NCBI RefSeq assembly: GCF_000190375.1
Contig: NZ_AEWG01000141.1
Coordinates: 1 to 64,000, forward strand
DNA from: Rubrivivax benzoatilyticus JA2 = ATCC BAA-35
GTDB taxonomy: Bacteria > Pseudomonadota > Gammaproteobacteria > Burkholderiales > Burkholderiaceae_C
Reading direction: 5' to 3'
Length of the DNA stretch: 64,000 bases
The position numbers and the translations under genes were made by a program. The notes beneath the pieces were generated by a model. That model made no database searches. It was not told the DNA's origin and saw only the letters and a program-made list of their open reading frames with translations. Of the stretch, positions 17,829 through 28,913 are shown in pieces. The first letter of the stretch is position 1; every line of letters begins with the position of its first letter.

Positions 17829-19144
17829 ACCCCGTTGCGATCACCCGTCTGTCTACCGCCGACGCCGGCTTCGAGGCCGGTTTCCAGCGTGTGCTGCACT
17901 GGTCGGCCGAGACCGACGCCGAGATCGAGAACCGCGTCGCCGCGATCCTCGACGACGTGCGCCAGCGCGGCGACGCCGCGGTGCTGGAGTACACGGCGCG
18001 TTTCGACCGCCTGCAGGCCGACTCGGTCGCGGCGCTGGAGATCGGCGCCGACGAACTGCGCGCCGCGCTGGCCTCGATCACGCCGGCGCAGCGCTCGGCG
18101 CTCGAGGCTGCCGCCGAACGCGTTCGTGACTACCACCAGCGCCAGCTGGACGCCTGCGGCCGCAGCTGGAGCTACCGCGACGCCGACGGCACGCTGCTGG
18201 GCCAGAAAGTCACGCCGCTGGACCGCGTCGGCATCTACGTGCCCGGCGGCAAGGCGGCCTACCCGTCGAGCGTGCTGATGAACGCCATCCCGGCCCAGGT
18301 GGCCGGTGTCGGCGAGATCGTGATGGTGGTGCCGACGCCCGGCGGCGAGCGCAACGCGCTGGTGCTGGCCGCCGCCGCGGTGGCTGGTGCCCACCGCGTC
18401 TTCACGATCGGCGGCGCCCAGGCGGTGGCCGCGCTGGCCTACGGCACGGCGACCGTGCCCCGCGTCGACAAGATCACCGGCCCGGGCAACGCCTACGTCG
18501 CCAGCGCCAAGCGCCGCGTCTTCGGCCAGGTCGGCATCGACATGATCGCCGGGCCGAGCGAGATCCTCGTGCTGGCCGACGGCACGACGCCGGCCGAGTG
18601 GGTGGCGATGGACCTGTTCAGCCAGGCCGAGCACGACGAGCTGGCGCAGAGCATCCTGCTGTGCCCGGATGCCGGCTACATCGCCGCGGTGCAGGCCGAG
18701 ATCGAGCGCCTGCTGCCGGCGATGCCGCGCCAGGCGACGATCCGCGCCTCGCTCGAAGGCCGCGGCGCGCTCATCCACACGCGCTCGATGGAGGAGGCCT
18801 GCGAGATCTCCAACCGCGTCGCGCCCGAGCACCTGGAAGTCAGCTCGGCCGAACCCGGCCGCTGGGAGCCGCTGCTGCGCCACGCCGGCGCGATCTTCCT
18901 CGGCGCCTACACCAGCGAGAGCCTGGGCGACTACTGCGCCGGCCCGAACCACGTGCTGCCGACTTCGGGCACCGCGCGCTTCTCGTCGCCGCTGGGCGTC
19001 TACGACTTCCAGAAGCGCAGCAGCCTGATCGAGGTGAGCGAGGCCGGCGCCCAGGTGCTGGGCCCGATCGCCGCCGAGCTGGCCTACGGCGAAGGGCTGC
19101 AGGCCCACGCCCAGGCCGCCGAGTTCCGTCTGAAGCCCCGTTGA
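17825..19144 (+). CDS. hisD: Histidinol dehydrogenase
   Basis: Catalyses the last two oxidations, L-histidinol to L-histidine, with NAD and zinc. The 439-aa protein has the family signatures [36 protein letters not shown] and [15 protein letters not shown], with conserved late histidines in APEHLEV and GPNHVLPT. It overlaps the hisG stop by 4 bases; hisC follows after 58 bp. Confidence 0.97.
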   Translation: MNPVAITRLSTADAGFEAGFQRVLHWSAETDAEIENRVAAILDDVRQRGDAAVLEYTARFDRLQADSVAALEIGADELRAALASITPAQRSALEAAAERVRDYHQRQLDACGRSWSYRDADGTLLGQKVTPLDRVGIYVPGGKAAYPSSVLMNAIPAQVAGVGEIVMVVPTPGGERNALVLAAAAVAGAHRVFTIGGAQAVAALAYGTATVPRVDKITGPGNAYVASAKRRVFGQVGIDMIAGPSEILVLADGTTPAEWVAMDLFSQAEHDELAQSILLCPDAGYIAAVQAEIERLLPAMPRQATIRASLEGRGALIHTRSMEEACEISNRVAPEHLEVSSAEPGRWEPLLRHAGAIFLGAYTSESLGDYCAGPNHVLPTSGTARFSSPLGVYDFQKRSSLIEVSEAGAQVLGPIAAELAYGEGLQAHAQAAEFRLKPR

Positions 19145-19202
19145 GCGCGGCCTGAGCTCAGCCGGTGACCGTGTCGCAGAACCCCAGGCCCGAAAGCCCG
19201 CG

Positions 19203-20291
19203 ATGACTCCCGATCTCCCGTCCCTGATGGCGCGCGTCGTGCGCCAGGACATCCAGGGCCTGCACGCCTATGCGGTGCAGCCCTCGGCCGGCTTCGTCAA
19301 GCTGGACACGATGGAGAACCCGTTCCCGCTGCCGCCTGAGCTGCAGCAGGCGCTGGGCGAGCGTCTGGGCCGTGTGGCGATCAACCGCTACCCGGCCGAG
19401 CGCACCGAGGACCTGAAGGTGGCGCTGGCGCAGTTCGCCGGCCTGCCCGAAGGCTGCGCGCTGACGCTGGGCAACGGCTCCGACGAGCTCATCACGATGC
19501 TCAGCCTGGCCTGCGCGGTGCCGGGCGCGGTCTTCATGTCGCCGCTGCCGAGCTTCGTGATGTACGGGCTGTCGGCGGCGCTGCAGGGCGTGCGTTTCGT
19601 CGGCGTGCCGCTGGCGGCCGACTTCGAGCTCGACGAAACGGCGATGCTGGCGGCGATCGCCGAGCACCGTCCGTCGCTGCTGTACCTCGCCTATCCGAAC
19701 AACCCGACCGGCAACCTCTGGGACGACGCCGTCGTCGACCGCCTGATCGCGGCGATGGGCGAAGCCGGCGGCCTGGTCGTGATGGACGAGGCCTACCAGC
19801 CCTTCGCCGCACGCGACTCGATGGCGCGCCTGGCCGCGCATCCGCACGTGCTGGTGATGCGCACGATGAGCAAGTTCGGCCTGGCCGGCGTGCGCATCGG
19901 CTACCTGATGGGCCGCAGCGCGCTGATCGCCGAGATCGACAAGCTGCGCCCGCCGTTCAACGTCAGCGTGCTCAACGCCGAGGCGGCGCTGTTCGCGCTG
20001 GAGCACGCCGACGAGTACGCGCGCCAGGCCGCCGAGATCCGCGCCCAGCGCCAGCGCCTGCACGAGGCGCTGCAGACGATGCCCGGCGTTCACGCCTGGC
20101 CGAGCGAGGCGAACATGATCCTGGCGCGTGTGCCCGACGCCGCAGCGGCCTTCGCCGGCCTCAAGTCGCGCGGCGTGCTGGTGAAGAACGTCTCGGCGCT
20201 GCACCCCTCGCTCGCCAACTGCCTGCGCCTGACCGTCGGCACCCCCGACGAGACGACCCGACTGATCGACGCGCTGCGCGCCAGCCTGTAG
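19203..20291 (+). CDS. hisC: Histidinol-phosphate aminotransferase
   Basis: PLP-dependent enzyme making histidinol phosphate from imidazole-acetol phosphate and glutamate. The 362-aa protein shows the fold-type I blocks YPNNPTGNLWDD and VVMDEAYQPFA, and the PLP lysine in RTMSKFGLAGVRIGY. It lies between hisD and hisB in the usual betaproteobacterial order. The 58-bp gap to hisD is the largest inside this operon; I see no clear promoter or strong hairpin there. Confidence 0.96.
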   Translation: MTPDLPSLMARVVRQDIQGLHAYAVQPSAGFVKLDTMENPFPLPPELQQALGERLGRVAINRYPAERTEDLKVALAQFAGLPEGCALTLGNGSDELITMLSLACAVPGAVFMSPLPSFVMYGLSAALQGVRFVGVPLAADFELDETAMLAAIAEHRPSLLYLAYPNNPTGNLWDDAVVDRLIAAMGEAGGLVVMDEAYQPFAARDSMARLAAHPHVLVMRTMSKFGLAGVRIGYLMGRSALIAEIDKLRPPFNVSVLNAEAALFALEHADEYARQAAEIRAQRQRLHEALQTMPGVHAWPSEANMILARVPDAAAAFAGLKSRGVLVKNVSALHPSLANCLRLTVGTPDETTRLIDALRASL

Positions 20292-20300
20292 AAGGACGCC

Positions 20301-20906
20301 ATGGACACCCGCAACGACGCCCGCACCGCCGAAGTCCGGCGCGACACCCGCGAAACGCGCATCCGCGTGCGCGTCGACCTCGACGGCCGCGGTGACGCCA
20401 AGCTCGCCACCGGCATCGGCTTCCTCGACCACATGCTCGACCAGGTGGCGCGCCACGGCATGATCGACCTGGAAGTCGAGTGCGAGGGCGATCTGCACAT
20501 CGACGGCCACCACAGCGTCGAGGACATCGGCATCACGCTGGGGCAGGCGGTCGCGCAGGCCGTCGGCGACAAGCGCGGCATCACGCGCTACGGCCACAGC
20601 TACGTGCCGCTGGACGAGGCGCTGTCGCGTGTCGTCGTCGACTTCTCCGGCCGCCCCGGGCTGGCTTTCGACGTCAAGTTCACCGCCGGCATGATCGGCG
20701 CGCTGGACACCCAGCTCGTCTACGAGTTCTTCCAGGGCTTCGTCAACCACGCGCTGGTCACGCTGCACGTCGACAACCTGAAGGGCATCAACGCCCACCA
20801 CCAGTGCGAGACGGTGTTCAAGGCCTTCGGCCGCGCGCTGCGCATGGCGCTCGCCGCCGACGAACGTGCGGCCGGCATCGTGCCGTCGACGAAAGGTTGT
20901 TTGTGA
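20301..20906 (+). CDS. hisB: Imidazoleglycerol-phosphate dehydratase
   Basis: A 201-aa monofunctional HisB. The Mn-binding motifs are [12 protein letters not shown] and [11 protein letters not shown], with a second copy typical of the family (FNHALV-like [11 protein letters not shown], then [12 protein letters not shown]). It lacks the histidinol-phosphatase domain found in the E. coli fusion, so phosphatase activity must be encoded elsewhere. The stop overlaps the GTG start of hisH. Confidence 0.97.
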   Translation: MDTRNDARTAEVRRDTRETRIRVRVDLDGRGDAKLATGIGFLDHMLDQVARHGMIDLEVECEGDLHIDGHHSVEDIGITLGQAVAQAVGDKRGITRYGHSYVPLDEALSRVVVDFSGRPGLAFDVKFTAGMIGALDTQLVYEFFQGFVNHALVTLHVDNLKGINAHHQCETVFKAFGRALRMALAADERAAGIVPSTKGCL

Positions 20907-21544
20907 GCGTCGTCGCCGTCGTCGATTACGGGATGGGCAACCTGCGCTCGGTGTCGCAGGCGGTGATGCACGTCGCCGCTGGCACCGGGCACGAGGTCGT
21001 CGTCACCTCGCAGCCTGAGGAGGTCTTCGCCGCCGAGCGCATCGTGCTGCCGGGGCAGGGCGCGATCCGCGACTGCATGCGCGAGCTGCACGACTCCGGG
21101 CTGCTGGAGGCGGTGCTCGACGCCGCCGCGAACAAGCCGCTGATGGGCGTGTGCGTCGGCATGCAGATGCTGCTGACGCACAGCGAGGAGCAGGACACGC
21201 CCGGTCTCGGCCTGATCCCCGGCGAGGTGAAGCGTTTCCGTCTCGAAGGCCGGCTGCAGGAGGACGGCAGCCGCTTCAAGGTGCCGCAGATGGGCTGGAA
21301 CCAGGTCTGGCAGCGCCCGCACGCGCTGTGGGACGGTGTGCCCGACGGCGCCTTCTTCTATTTCGTCCACAGCTACTTCGCGCAGCCCGCGGATGCCGCC
21401 CACACCGCGGGCGAAACCGACTACGGCGCGCGCTTTACCTGCGCTATCGCGCGGGATAACATTTTTGCCACCCAGTTCCACCCCGAGAAGAGCGCTGCCC
21501 ACGGCCTCGCGCTGTACCGCAACTTCCTCGGCTGGAAGCCCTGA
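20903..21544 (+). CDS. hisH: Imidazole glycerol phosphate synthase, glutaminase subunit
   Basis: Class I glutamine amidotransferase subunit that feeds ammonia to HisF. The 213-aa protein starts at GTG 20903, overlapping the hisB stop (GTGA), and reads [19 protein letters not shown]. The nucleophile cysteine is in [11 protein letters not shown], and the His/Glu pair in [14 protein letters not shown]. The frame is open into hisB upstream, so the coupled GTG is preferred. Confidence 0.95.
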   Translation: MSVVAVVDYGMGNLRSVSQAVMHVAAGTGHEVVVTSQPEEVFAAERIVLPGQGAIRDCMRELHDSGLLEAVLDAAANKPLMGVCVGMQMLLTHSEEQDTPGLGLIPGEVKRFRLEGRLQEDGSRFKVPQMGWNQVWQRPHALWDGVPDGAFFYFVHSYFAQPADAAHTAGETDYGARFTCAIARDNIFATQFHPEKSAAHGLALYRNFLGWKP

Positions 21545-21581
21545 TCCGTCTTTCCCCCTCCCGCCACGGCGCCGACGAGCC

Positions 21582-22328
21582 ATGCTGCTGATCCCCGCCA
21601 TCGACCTGAAGGACGGCAAGTGCGTCCGCCTCCAGCAGGGCGATATGAATGCCTCCACGACCTTCGGCGACGACCCCGCCGCGATGGCGCGCCGCTGGCT
21701 CGACGCCGGCGCACGCCGTCTGCACCTGGTCGACCTCAACGGCGCCTTCGCCGGCCGGCCGATCAACGAGGCGGCCGTCAAGGCCATCCTGCGTGAGGTC
21801 GGCGACGAGATCCCGGTGCAGCTGGGTGGCGGCATCCGCGACCTGGACACCATCGAACGCCTGCTCGACGACGGCATCAGCTACGTCATCATCGGCACCG
21901 CCGCGGTCAAGAGCCCGGGTTTCCTGAAGGACGCCTGCACGGCCTTCGGCGGCCACATCATCGTCGGCCTCGACGCCAAGGACGGCAAGGTCGCCACCGA
22001 CGGCTGGAGCAAGCTCACCGGCCACGAGGTCGTCGACCTGGCGAAGAAGTTCGAGGACTACGGCGTCGAAGGCGTGATCTACACCGACATCGGCCGCGAC
22101 GGCATGCTCACCGGCATCAACATCGAGGCCACCGTCAAGCTGGCGCAGGCGCTGGCTATCCCCGTCATCGCCTCGGGCGGCCTGTCGGACCTGGCGGACA
22201 TCGAGCGCCTGTGCGGCGTCGAGTCCGACGGTGTCGAAGGCGTCATCTGCGGGCGCAGCATCTACACCGGCGCGCTCGACTTCGCCGCCGCGCAGGCGCG
22301 CGCCGACGAGCTCAACGGCGCCGCCTAA
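21582..22328 (+). CDS. hisA: ProFAR isomerase
   Basis: A 248-aa TIM-barrel isomerase acting on the phosphoribosylformimino-AICAR phosphate intermediate. It begins [20 protein letters not shown] (catalytic Asp8), with the second catalytic Asp in [12 protein letters not shown] and phosphate-binding loops QLGGGIRD and ASGGLSDL. The ATG at 21582 lies 37 bp after hisH; the upstream open frame overlaps hisH and is not used. Confidence 0.96.
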   Translation: MLLIPAIDLKDGKCVRLQQGDMNASTTFGDDPAAMARRWLDAGARRLHLVDLNGAFAGRPINEAAVKAILREVGDEIPVQLGGGIRDLDTIERLLDDGISYVIIGTAAVKSPGFLKDACTAFGGHIIVGLDAKDGKVATDGWSKLTGHEVVDLAKKFEDYGVEGVIYTDIGRDGMLTGINIEATVKLAQALAIPVIASGGLSDLADIERLCGVESDGVEGVICGRSIYTGALDFAAAQARADELNGAA

Positions 22329-22361
22329 CCTCTTTCGCGCCGCCCCTCGCCGGGCGTTCCC

Positions 22362-23137
22362 ATGCTGGCCAAACGCATCATTCCCTGCCTGGACGTCACC
22401 GGCGGCCGGGTCGTCAAGGGCGTCAACTTCGTCGAGCTGCGCGACGCGGGCGACCCGGTCGAGATCGCCGCGCGCTACAACGAGCAGGGCGCCGACGAAC
22501 TGACCTTCCTGGACATCACCGCGACCAGCGACGGCCGCGACCTGATCCTGCACATCATCGAGGCCGTGGCCTCGCAGGTCTTCATCCCGCTGACCGTCGG
22601 CGGCGGCGTGCGCAGCGTCGAGGACGTGCGCCGGCTGCTGAACGCCGGCGCCGACAAGGTGAGCTTCAACTCGGCGGCGGTGGCCAACCCGCAGGTCATC
22701 CGCGACGCGTCGGAGAAGTACGGTGCGCAGTGCATCGTCGTCGCCATCGACGCCAAGCGCCGCCAGGGCGAGGACCTCGCCGCGCGCGGCCCGGGCTGGG
22801 ACGTCTACACCCACGGCGGGCGCAAGAACGTCGGCCTGGACGCCGTCGAATGGGCGCGCCGCATGGCCGAACACGGTGCCGGCGAGATCCTGCTGACCAG
22901 CATGGACCGCGACGGCACGAAGAGCGGTTTCGACCTGGAACTCACGCGCGCCGTCAGTGACGCGGTGCCGGTGCCGGTCATCGCCTCGGGCGGCGTCGGC
23001 ACGCTGGAGCATCTGTCCGAAGGCATCCGCCTGGGCGGCGCCGACGCGGTGCTGGCGGCCAGCATCTTCCACTATGGCGAGTTCACCGTCGCCCAGGCCA
23101 AGGCGCTGATGGCCCGCGACGGCATCCCGGTCCGCCC

Positions 23138-23141
<4 letters not shown>
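22362..23141 (+). CDS. hisF: Imidazole glycerol phosphate synthase, cyclase subunit
   Basis: A 259-aa TIM-barrel cyclase that partners HisH to make IGP and AICAR. Signatures are [19 protein letters not shown] (catalytic Asp11), [15 protein letters not shown] and [14 protein letters not shown] (Asp about 130). It is the last his gene here: the next gene, overlapping by 4 bases, is rsmD rather than the expected hisI/hisE. Confidence 0.97.
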
Positions 23142-24847
<1,706 letters not shown>

Positions 24848-24849
24848 GG

Positions 24850-25491
24850 TCAGGCGCCGGGCGGGACGTCCGGCGCCGGCGGCGCCTCGGGGCGCGGCGG
24901 CTTCGGCGGCTTGGGACGCGCAGGCTTGGCGTGGATCTTCTGCAGCGCGCGGTCCATCTCGCCGGCGAGCAGCAGGTCCGACGCGGCGAGCGACTGCTCG
25001 ATGGCCTTGGCGATGGCCTCGCGGTGGTCCGGTGAGGGCTTCTTCAGCACCCAGTTGACGACCTCGGCGCGCACGCCGGGGTGGCCGATGCCCAGGCGCA
25101 GGCGCCAGAAGTCCAGCGTGCCGAGCTGGCTGTGGATGTCCTTCAGGCCGTTGTGGCCGGCGGCGCTGCCGCCGAGCTTGATCTTGGCCTCGCCGGGCTG
25201 CAGGTCGAGCTCGTCGTGCACGACGAGGATCTCGTTCGGTGCGATCTTGAAGAAACGCGCCAGCGTCGCGACCGAGAACCCGGAGCGGTTCATGTAGGTC
25301 ATCGGCTCGAGCAGCCAGACCGGGCCGTGCGGCGTGTTCACACGTGCGGCCAGCGCCTGGTAGCCGCGTTCGGGCACGAGGCGTGCGCCGAGCTTGTCGG
25401 CCAGCGCCTCCAGCCACCAGAAGCCCGCGTTGTGGCGCGTGGCCTCGTACTCAGGGCCCGGGTTGCCCAGGCCGACGAACAGACGAATCAT
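24850..25491 (-). CDS. pth: Peptidyl-tRNA hydrolase
   Basis: Recycles peptidyl-tRNA released from stalled ribosomes. The 213-aa protein has the family motifs [20 protein letters not shown] (catalytic His about 20), MTYMNRSG and [13 protein letters not shown]. It carries a Pro/Lys-rich C-terminal extension ([16 protein letters not shown]) beyond the normal fold end. It follows rplY, the usual neighbour, with a terminator-like hairpin between them. Confidence 0.96.
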   Translation of the reverse strand: MIRLFVGLGNPGPEYEATRHNAGFWWLEALADKLGARLVPERGYQALAARVNTPHGPVWLLEPMTYMNRSGFSVATLARFFKIAPNEILVVHDELDLQPGEAKIKLGGSAAGHNGLKDIHSQLGTLDFWRLRLGIGHPGVRAEVVNWVLKKPSPDHREAIAKAIEQSLAASDLLLAGEMDRALQKIHAKPARPKPPKPPRPEAPPAPDVPPGA

Positions 25492-25524
25492 GGTCGAGGA
25501 TTATCCGGAGCCCGGAAACGACAA

Positions 25525-25544
25525 GGCCCCACCGAGGTGGGGCC
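25525..25544 (-). terminator. Intrinsic terminator-like hairpin after rplY
   Basis: GGCCCCAC and GTGGGGCC form an 8-bp stem with a CGAG loop between the rplY stop and pth. On the minus strand it is followed by TTGTCGTTT, an imperfect U tract, so it may terminate only part of the transcripts. Confidence 0.65.
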
Positions 25545-25584
25545 CCAAACGGTGTGCGCAGCCGGCGCGAGGCCGGCCGGGGCA

Positions 25585-26229
25585 TCACTTCTTGTTCTGC
25601 TTCTCGTCCTTCTTGCCCTTGCCCTTGCCCTTTTCGGGCGCGGCCACCGGGGCGACGATCACTTCTTCCTCGGCCTTCGGCATCGTGACGGCGACGATCG
25701 CCGGGTTCAGCGTGCCGTGGCGCACGGCCTTGATGCCGGCCGGCAGCTTCAGGTCGTTGAGGTGCAGGCTCTGGTTCTTCACCAGGCCCGACAGGTCGAT
25801 CGTCACGAACTCGGGCAGCTGCGAGGCCAGGCACTCGATCTCGATTTCGGTGGCGACGTGGCTGACCAGGCACTTGTCGGTCTTCACCGCCGGCGAGTTC
25901 TCTTCGCCTTCGAAGTGCAGCGGCACCTTCTTGCGCAGGCGGGTCGTCTCGTCGACGCGCTGGAAGTCCACGTGCATGACGATCGGCTTCCAGGCGTGCA
26001 TCTGGAAGTCGCGCAGCAGAACCTTCTCGACCTTGCCGGCCAGTTCCATCTCGAGGATCGAGGAGTGGAAGGCTTCCTTCTTCAGCGCGAAGAAGAGGGC
26101 GTTGTGATCGAGCTCGATCATCTTCGGCTCGCCGGCACCGTAGACGATGCCCGGAACCTTGGCGGCGTTGCGCAGGCGGCGGCTCGCTCCGGTCCCCTGG
26201 ACGCTACGCTCGTAAGCAGTGAATTTCAT
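25585..26229 (-). CDS. rplY: 50S ribosomal protein L25 / Ctc
   Basis: A 214-aa long-form L25 that binds 5S rRNA. The N-terminal L25 domain starts [20 protein letters not shown] with KVPGIVYG. The Ctc-type C-terminal domain ([31 protein letters not shown]) ends in a Lys-rich tail ([14 protein letters not shown]). The ATG at 26229 is the family start; the open frame reaches 26274. Flanked by terminator hairpins on both sides, it looks like a separately terminated unit. Confidence 0.96.
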   Translation of the reverse strand: MKFTAYERSVQGTGASRRLRNAAKVPGIVYGAGEPKMIELDHNALFFALKKEAFHSSILEMELAGKVEKVLLRDFQMHAWKPIVMHVDFQRVDETTRLRKKVPLHFEGEENSPAVKTDKCLVSHVATEIEIECLASQLPEFVTIDLSGLVKNQSLHLNDLKLPAGIKAVRHGTLNPAIVAVTMPKAEEEVIVAPVAAPEKGKGKGKKDEKQNKK

Positions 26230-26283
26230 GTGGACTCCACAGTTGCGAAAAAGGGGCCCGCGACCAGGCCCCAAAAAGGAAAA

Positions 26284-26302
26284 GGGCTCGCGAAGCGAGC
26301 CC
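26284..26302 (-). terminator. Intrinsic terminator after prs
   Basis: GGGCTCGC and GCGAGCCC form a perfect 8-bp stem with a 3-base loop. On the minus strand the stem is followed by TTTTCCTTTTT. It sits 11 bp after the prs stop and fits a rho-independent terminator. Confidence 0.85.
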
Positions 26303-26312
26303 GCTTTCCGAA

Positions 26313-27275
26313 TCAGAAATTACTGTTCTGCTCGGCGAACAGCGAGGTCACCGACTCGCCGTCGCTGATGCGGCGGATCGTCTCGGCGAACAGGAACGCG
26401 ACGCTGAGCTGGCGGATCTTCGGGCAGGCCTTGGCTTCCGGGCTCATCGGGATCGTGTTCGTGATGACGACCTCGTCGATCTGCGAATTCTTGATGCGCT
26501 CGACGGCCGGGCCGGAGAACACCGGGTGCGTGCAGTAGGCGTAGACGCTCTTGGCGCCGCGTTCCTTCAGCACCTCGGCGGCCTTCACCAGCGTGCCGGC
26601 GGTGTCGATCATGTCGTCCATGATCACGCAGTTGCGGCCGTCGATCTCGCCGATGATGTGCATCACCTCGGAGACGTTGGCGGCGGGGCGGCGCTTGTCG
26701 ATGATCGCCAGGTCGCAGCCGAGCTGCTTGGCCAGCGCGCGGGCACGGACCACGCCGCCGACGTCCGGCGACACGACGACCAGGTCCTTGTAGGCCTTGC
26801 TCTTCAGGTCCGACAGCAGCACCGGGCTGGCGTAGATGTTGTCGACCGGGATGTCGAAGAAGCCCTGGATCTGGTCGGCGTGCAGATCCATCGTCAGCAG
26901 GCGCTCGACGCCCACCGTCTCGAGCAGGTTGGCGACGACCTTGGCGCTGATCGGCACCCGCGTGCTGCGCGGGCGGCGGTCCTGGCGGGCATAGCCGAAG
27001 TACGGGATCACGGCGGTGATGCGGCGAGCGCTGGCGCGCTTCAACGCATCGACCATGATCAGGAACTCCATCAGGTTCTCGTTGGTCGGGCTGCAGGTCG
27101 GCTGCACGACGAAGACGTCGCGGGCACGCACGTTCTGCCGGATCTCGACCGTGACCTCGCCGTCGGAGAAGCGACCCACCGAAGCCCGCCCGAGCTCGAC
27201 GCTCAGATGCGTGGCAATTTCCTGCGCCAGCACCGGGTTCGCGTTGCCGGTGAAGAGCACGGTATTGAACAGCAC
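26313..27275 (-). CDS. prs: Ribose-phosphate pyrophosphokinase
   Basis: Makes PRPP from ribose-5-phosphate and ATP, the precursor for histidine, purines, pyrimidines and NAD. The 320-aa protein has [14 protein letters not shown], the ATP loop [16 protein letters not shown] and the PRPP-binding loop [13 protein letters not shown]. The longest open frame would start at 27368 inside the tRNA-Gln gene, which is not plausible. GTG 27275 ([11 protein letters not shown]), with a GGAGA eight bases upstream, gives normal length. It is transcribed downstream of tRNA-Gln and ends at a strong terminator. Confidence 0.94.
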   Translation of the reverse strand: MLFNTVLFTGNANPVLAQEIATHLSVELGRASVGRFSDGEVTVEIRQNVRARDVFVVQPTCSPTNENLMEFLIMVDALKRASARRITAVIPYFGYARQDRRPRSTRVPISAKVVANLLETVGVERLLTMDLHADQIQGFFDIPVDNIYASPVLLSDLKSKAYKDLVVVSPDVGGVVRARALAKQLGCDLAIIDKRRPAANVSEVMHIIGEIDGRNCVIMDDMIDTAGTLVKAAEVLKERGAKSVYAYCTHPVFSGPAVERIKNSQIDEVVITNTIPMSPEAKACPKIRQLSVAFLFAETIRRISDGESVTSLFAEQNSNF

Positions 27276-27295
27276 GATGGGGATCTCCGGGAGCG

Positions 27296-27316
27296 CTGAC
27301 GGCGACGCGCCGTCAG
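27296..27316 (-). other. 9-bp stem-loop between tRNA-Gln and prs
   Basis: CTGACGGCG and CGCCGTCAG pair perfectly around a 3-base loop. The element lies 9 bases beyond the encoded CCA of tRNA-Gln and about 20 bases before the prs GTG. There is no U tract on the minus strand, so it is more likely a processing or stabilising stem than a terminator. Confidence 0.5.
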
Positions 27317-27325
27317 AGAGAATTT

Positions 27326-27402
27326 TGGCAGGGGAGGAAGGACTCGAACCCTCGCATGTCGGAATCAAAATCCGATGCCTTAACCAACTTGGCGACTCCC
27401 CT
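27326..27402 (-). tRNA. tRNA-Gln (UUG)
   Basis: A 77-nt tRNA with encoded CCA. The acceptor stem AGGGGAG pairs with CTCCCCT. The D arm is GCC/GGC, and the anticodon stem TCGGA/TCCGA carries loop TTTTGAT, giving anticodon UUG. The T arm is GAGGG/CCTTC with loop TTCGAGT. It sits between ispE and prs, the conserved betaproteobacterial location, and is probably cut from their common transcript. Confidence 0.97.
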
Positions 27403-27439
27403 ACACAGGACCCGGCTAGGCCGCGCCCTTGAAACCGTC

Positions 27440-28321
27440 TCAGTCACGAGCCCAGCCGACCAGCGGATGATGCTCCAGACTGCGGCACATCCGTCCGACC
27501 CAACCTTCCGGAAGCTCGGCTTCCGAAAATGTCGCCAGGGGTCGATCGCCTGTGCCAGCTCTCGCGAAGACTGCGCTGCCTGAGCCCGTCATGCGGCTGT
27601 TGCCGTAACGTTGCTCGAGGAAACCCAGGGCTTGCGCCACATCGTTGCATCGGTCCTGCGCGGGGGGTTGCATGTCGTTGCAACCGTATCCTGCACTGAA
27701 TTCCGCGACAACTTTGTCCTCTGCGGGAGAGCCCAAGACTATAGCAGATGTATCCCGTTTGAGAAGGGGGTGTTCGAAGATTTCTTTCGTGGAGAGGCCT
27801 TGCACGGGCTTCACGACCGCGTACCACTGGCGCGGCAGCTCGATCGGCGTGAGCTTTTCGCCGATGCCTTCGACGAAGGCGTTGCGGCCGCCGACGAAGA
27901 ACGGCACGTCGGCGCCCAGCGTCGCGCCCAGCGCCAGCAGGCGCTCGCGCGGCCAGTCCAGGCCCCACAGGCGGTTCAGCGCCAGCAGCACGGTCGCGGC
28001 GTCGGAGCTGCCGCCGCCCATCCCGGCGCCGGCCGGCAGCTGTTTGGCGATCGAGATGTCGACGCCCAGCGTCGTGCCGCTGGCCGCCTGCAGCGCGCGC
28101 GCGGCACGCAGGCAGAGATCGTCGGACGGCAGCGCCACGCCGAGGTCGTGGCGGGCGATCCGGCCGTCGTCGCGGCGCTCGAAGTGCAGCGTGTCGGCCC
28201 AGTCGATCAGCACGAACGGCGACTGCAGCAGGTGGTAGCCGTCGGCGCGGCGGCCGACGATGTGCAGGAACAGGTTCAGCTTGGCCGGGGCCGGGACGTC
28301 GAGCAGCGATCGCAAGGTCAT
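27440..28321 (-). CDS. ispE: 4-diphosphocytidyl-2-C-methyl-D-erythritol kinase
   Basis: GHMP kinase of the non-mevalonate isoprenoid pathway. The 293-aa protein has [20 protein letters not shown], the ATP loop [16 protein letters not shown] and the C-terminal [12 protein letters not shown]. The start at 28321 (MTLRSLLDV) is chosen over the open extension to 28372. The last third of the gene (about 27440-27800) is visibly less GC-rich than its surroundings and uses codons rare in this window, such as ATA, ACA and TCT. The reading frame stays intact, so it may be a mosaic gene. Confidence 0.95.
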   Translation of the reverse strand: MTLRSLLDVPAPAKLNLFLHIVGRRADGYHLLQSPFVLIDWADTLHFERRDDGRIARHDLGVALPSDDLCLRAARALQAASGTTLGVDISIAKQLPAGAGMGGGSSDAATVLLALNRLWGLDWPRERLLALGATLGADVPFFVGGRNAFVEGIGEKLTPIELPRQWYAVVKPVQGLSTKEIFEHPLLKRDTSAIVLGSPAEDKVVAEFSAGYGCNDMQPPAQDRCNDVAQALGFLEQRYGNSRMTGSGSAVFARAGTGDRPLATFSEAELPEGWVGRMCRSLEHHPLVGWARD

Positions 28322-28390
28322 GGGTCGCGACTCTAAGCCGTCGCCCGTCCGGTCACGCTTGCGCCGAGCCAAGCGCGCCTCGGTCCGGGT

Positions 28391-28903
28391 TCATTCCGGC
28401 GCTTGCTCCAGCCGCACGCGCACCAGCACCGGCGGCGGTGCCGCACGCGAGGCCTCGACCCAGCCGTCGTCGCGCCGCGCGAGGTCGATCGTCCAGCCCA
28501 GCTGATCGAAGCCACGTGCCGTCGGCTGCGACGCGGCGCCGGGCCAGGGCCGGCCGGCCAGCCAGTCGGGCAGGGCGGCCAGCGGCAGCGCCTCGCCGAG
28601 CGCCTCGCGCGAGAGCTCGTCCAGCCCGGCGTAGCGTGTGCTGCCCTCGGCGGCGGTCAGCACCGCCTCGCCTGGCGCCCAGCGCGCGGTGGCGACGATG
28701 CTGCCCAGCGGCGAGGTCAGGCGCAGCTCGCCGCGCTCGCCGTCGCCCTGCAGCTCGAATCCGCTGGCCAGGCGGCGCAGCGGCGCGTCGGCGGGGCGCA
28801 CCTCGACCGACAGCTTGCCGGCCACCCAGCCGCCAGCGTTGTGCGGCACCGTCGTGCAGCCGGCCAGCGCGAGGGCCGCGGCCGCGAGCAGCGCGCGCTT
28901 CAT
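28391..28903 (-). CDS. lolB: Outer-membrane lipoprotein receptor LolB
   Basis: A 170-aa lipoprotein that accepts lipoproteins from LolA and inserts them in the outer membrane. It has a lipobox signal peptide MKRALLAAAALALAGC, then GGWVAGKLSVEV, GFELQGDGERGELRLTSPLG and the late DQLGWTIDLARR, all LolB-like. It is shorter than E. coli LolB (207 aa). It lies between the TPR gene and ispE, the standard location next to ispE. Confidence 0.9.
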   Translation of the reverse strand: MKRALLAAAALALAGCTTVPHNAGGWVAGKLSVEVRPADAPLRRLASGFELQGDGERGELRLTSPLGSIVATARWAPGEAVLTAAEGSTRYAGLDELSREALGEALPLAALPDWLAGRPWPGAASQPTARGFDQLGWTIDLARRDDGWVEASRAAPPPVLVRVRLEQAPE

Positions 28904-28913
28904 GCGGCCGCAC

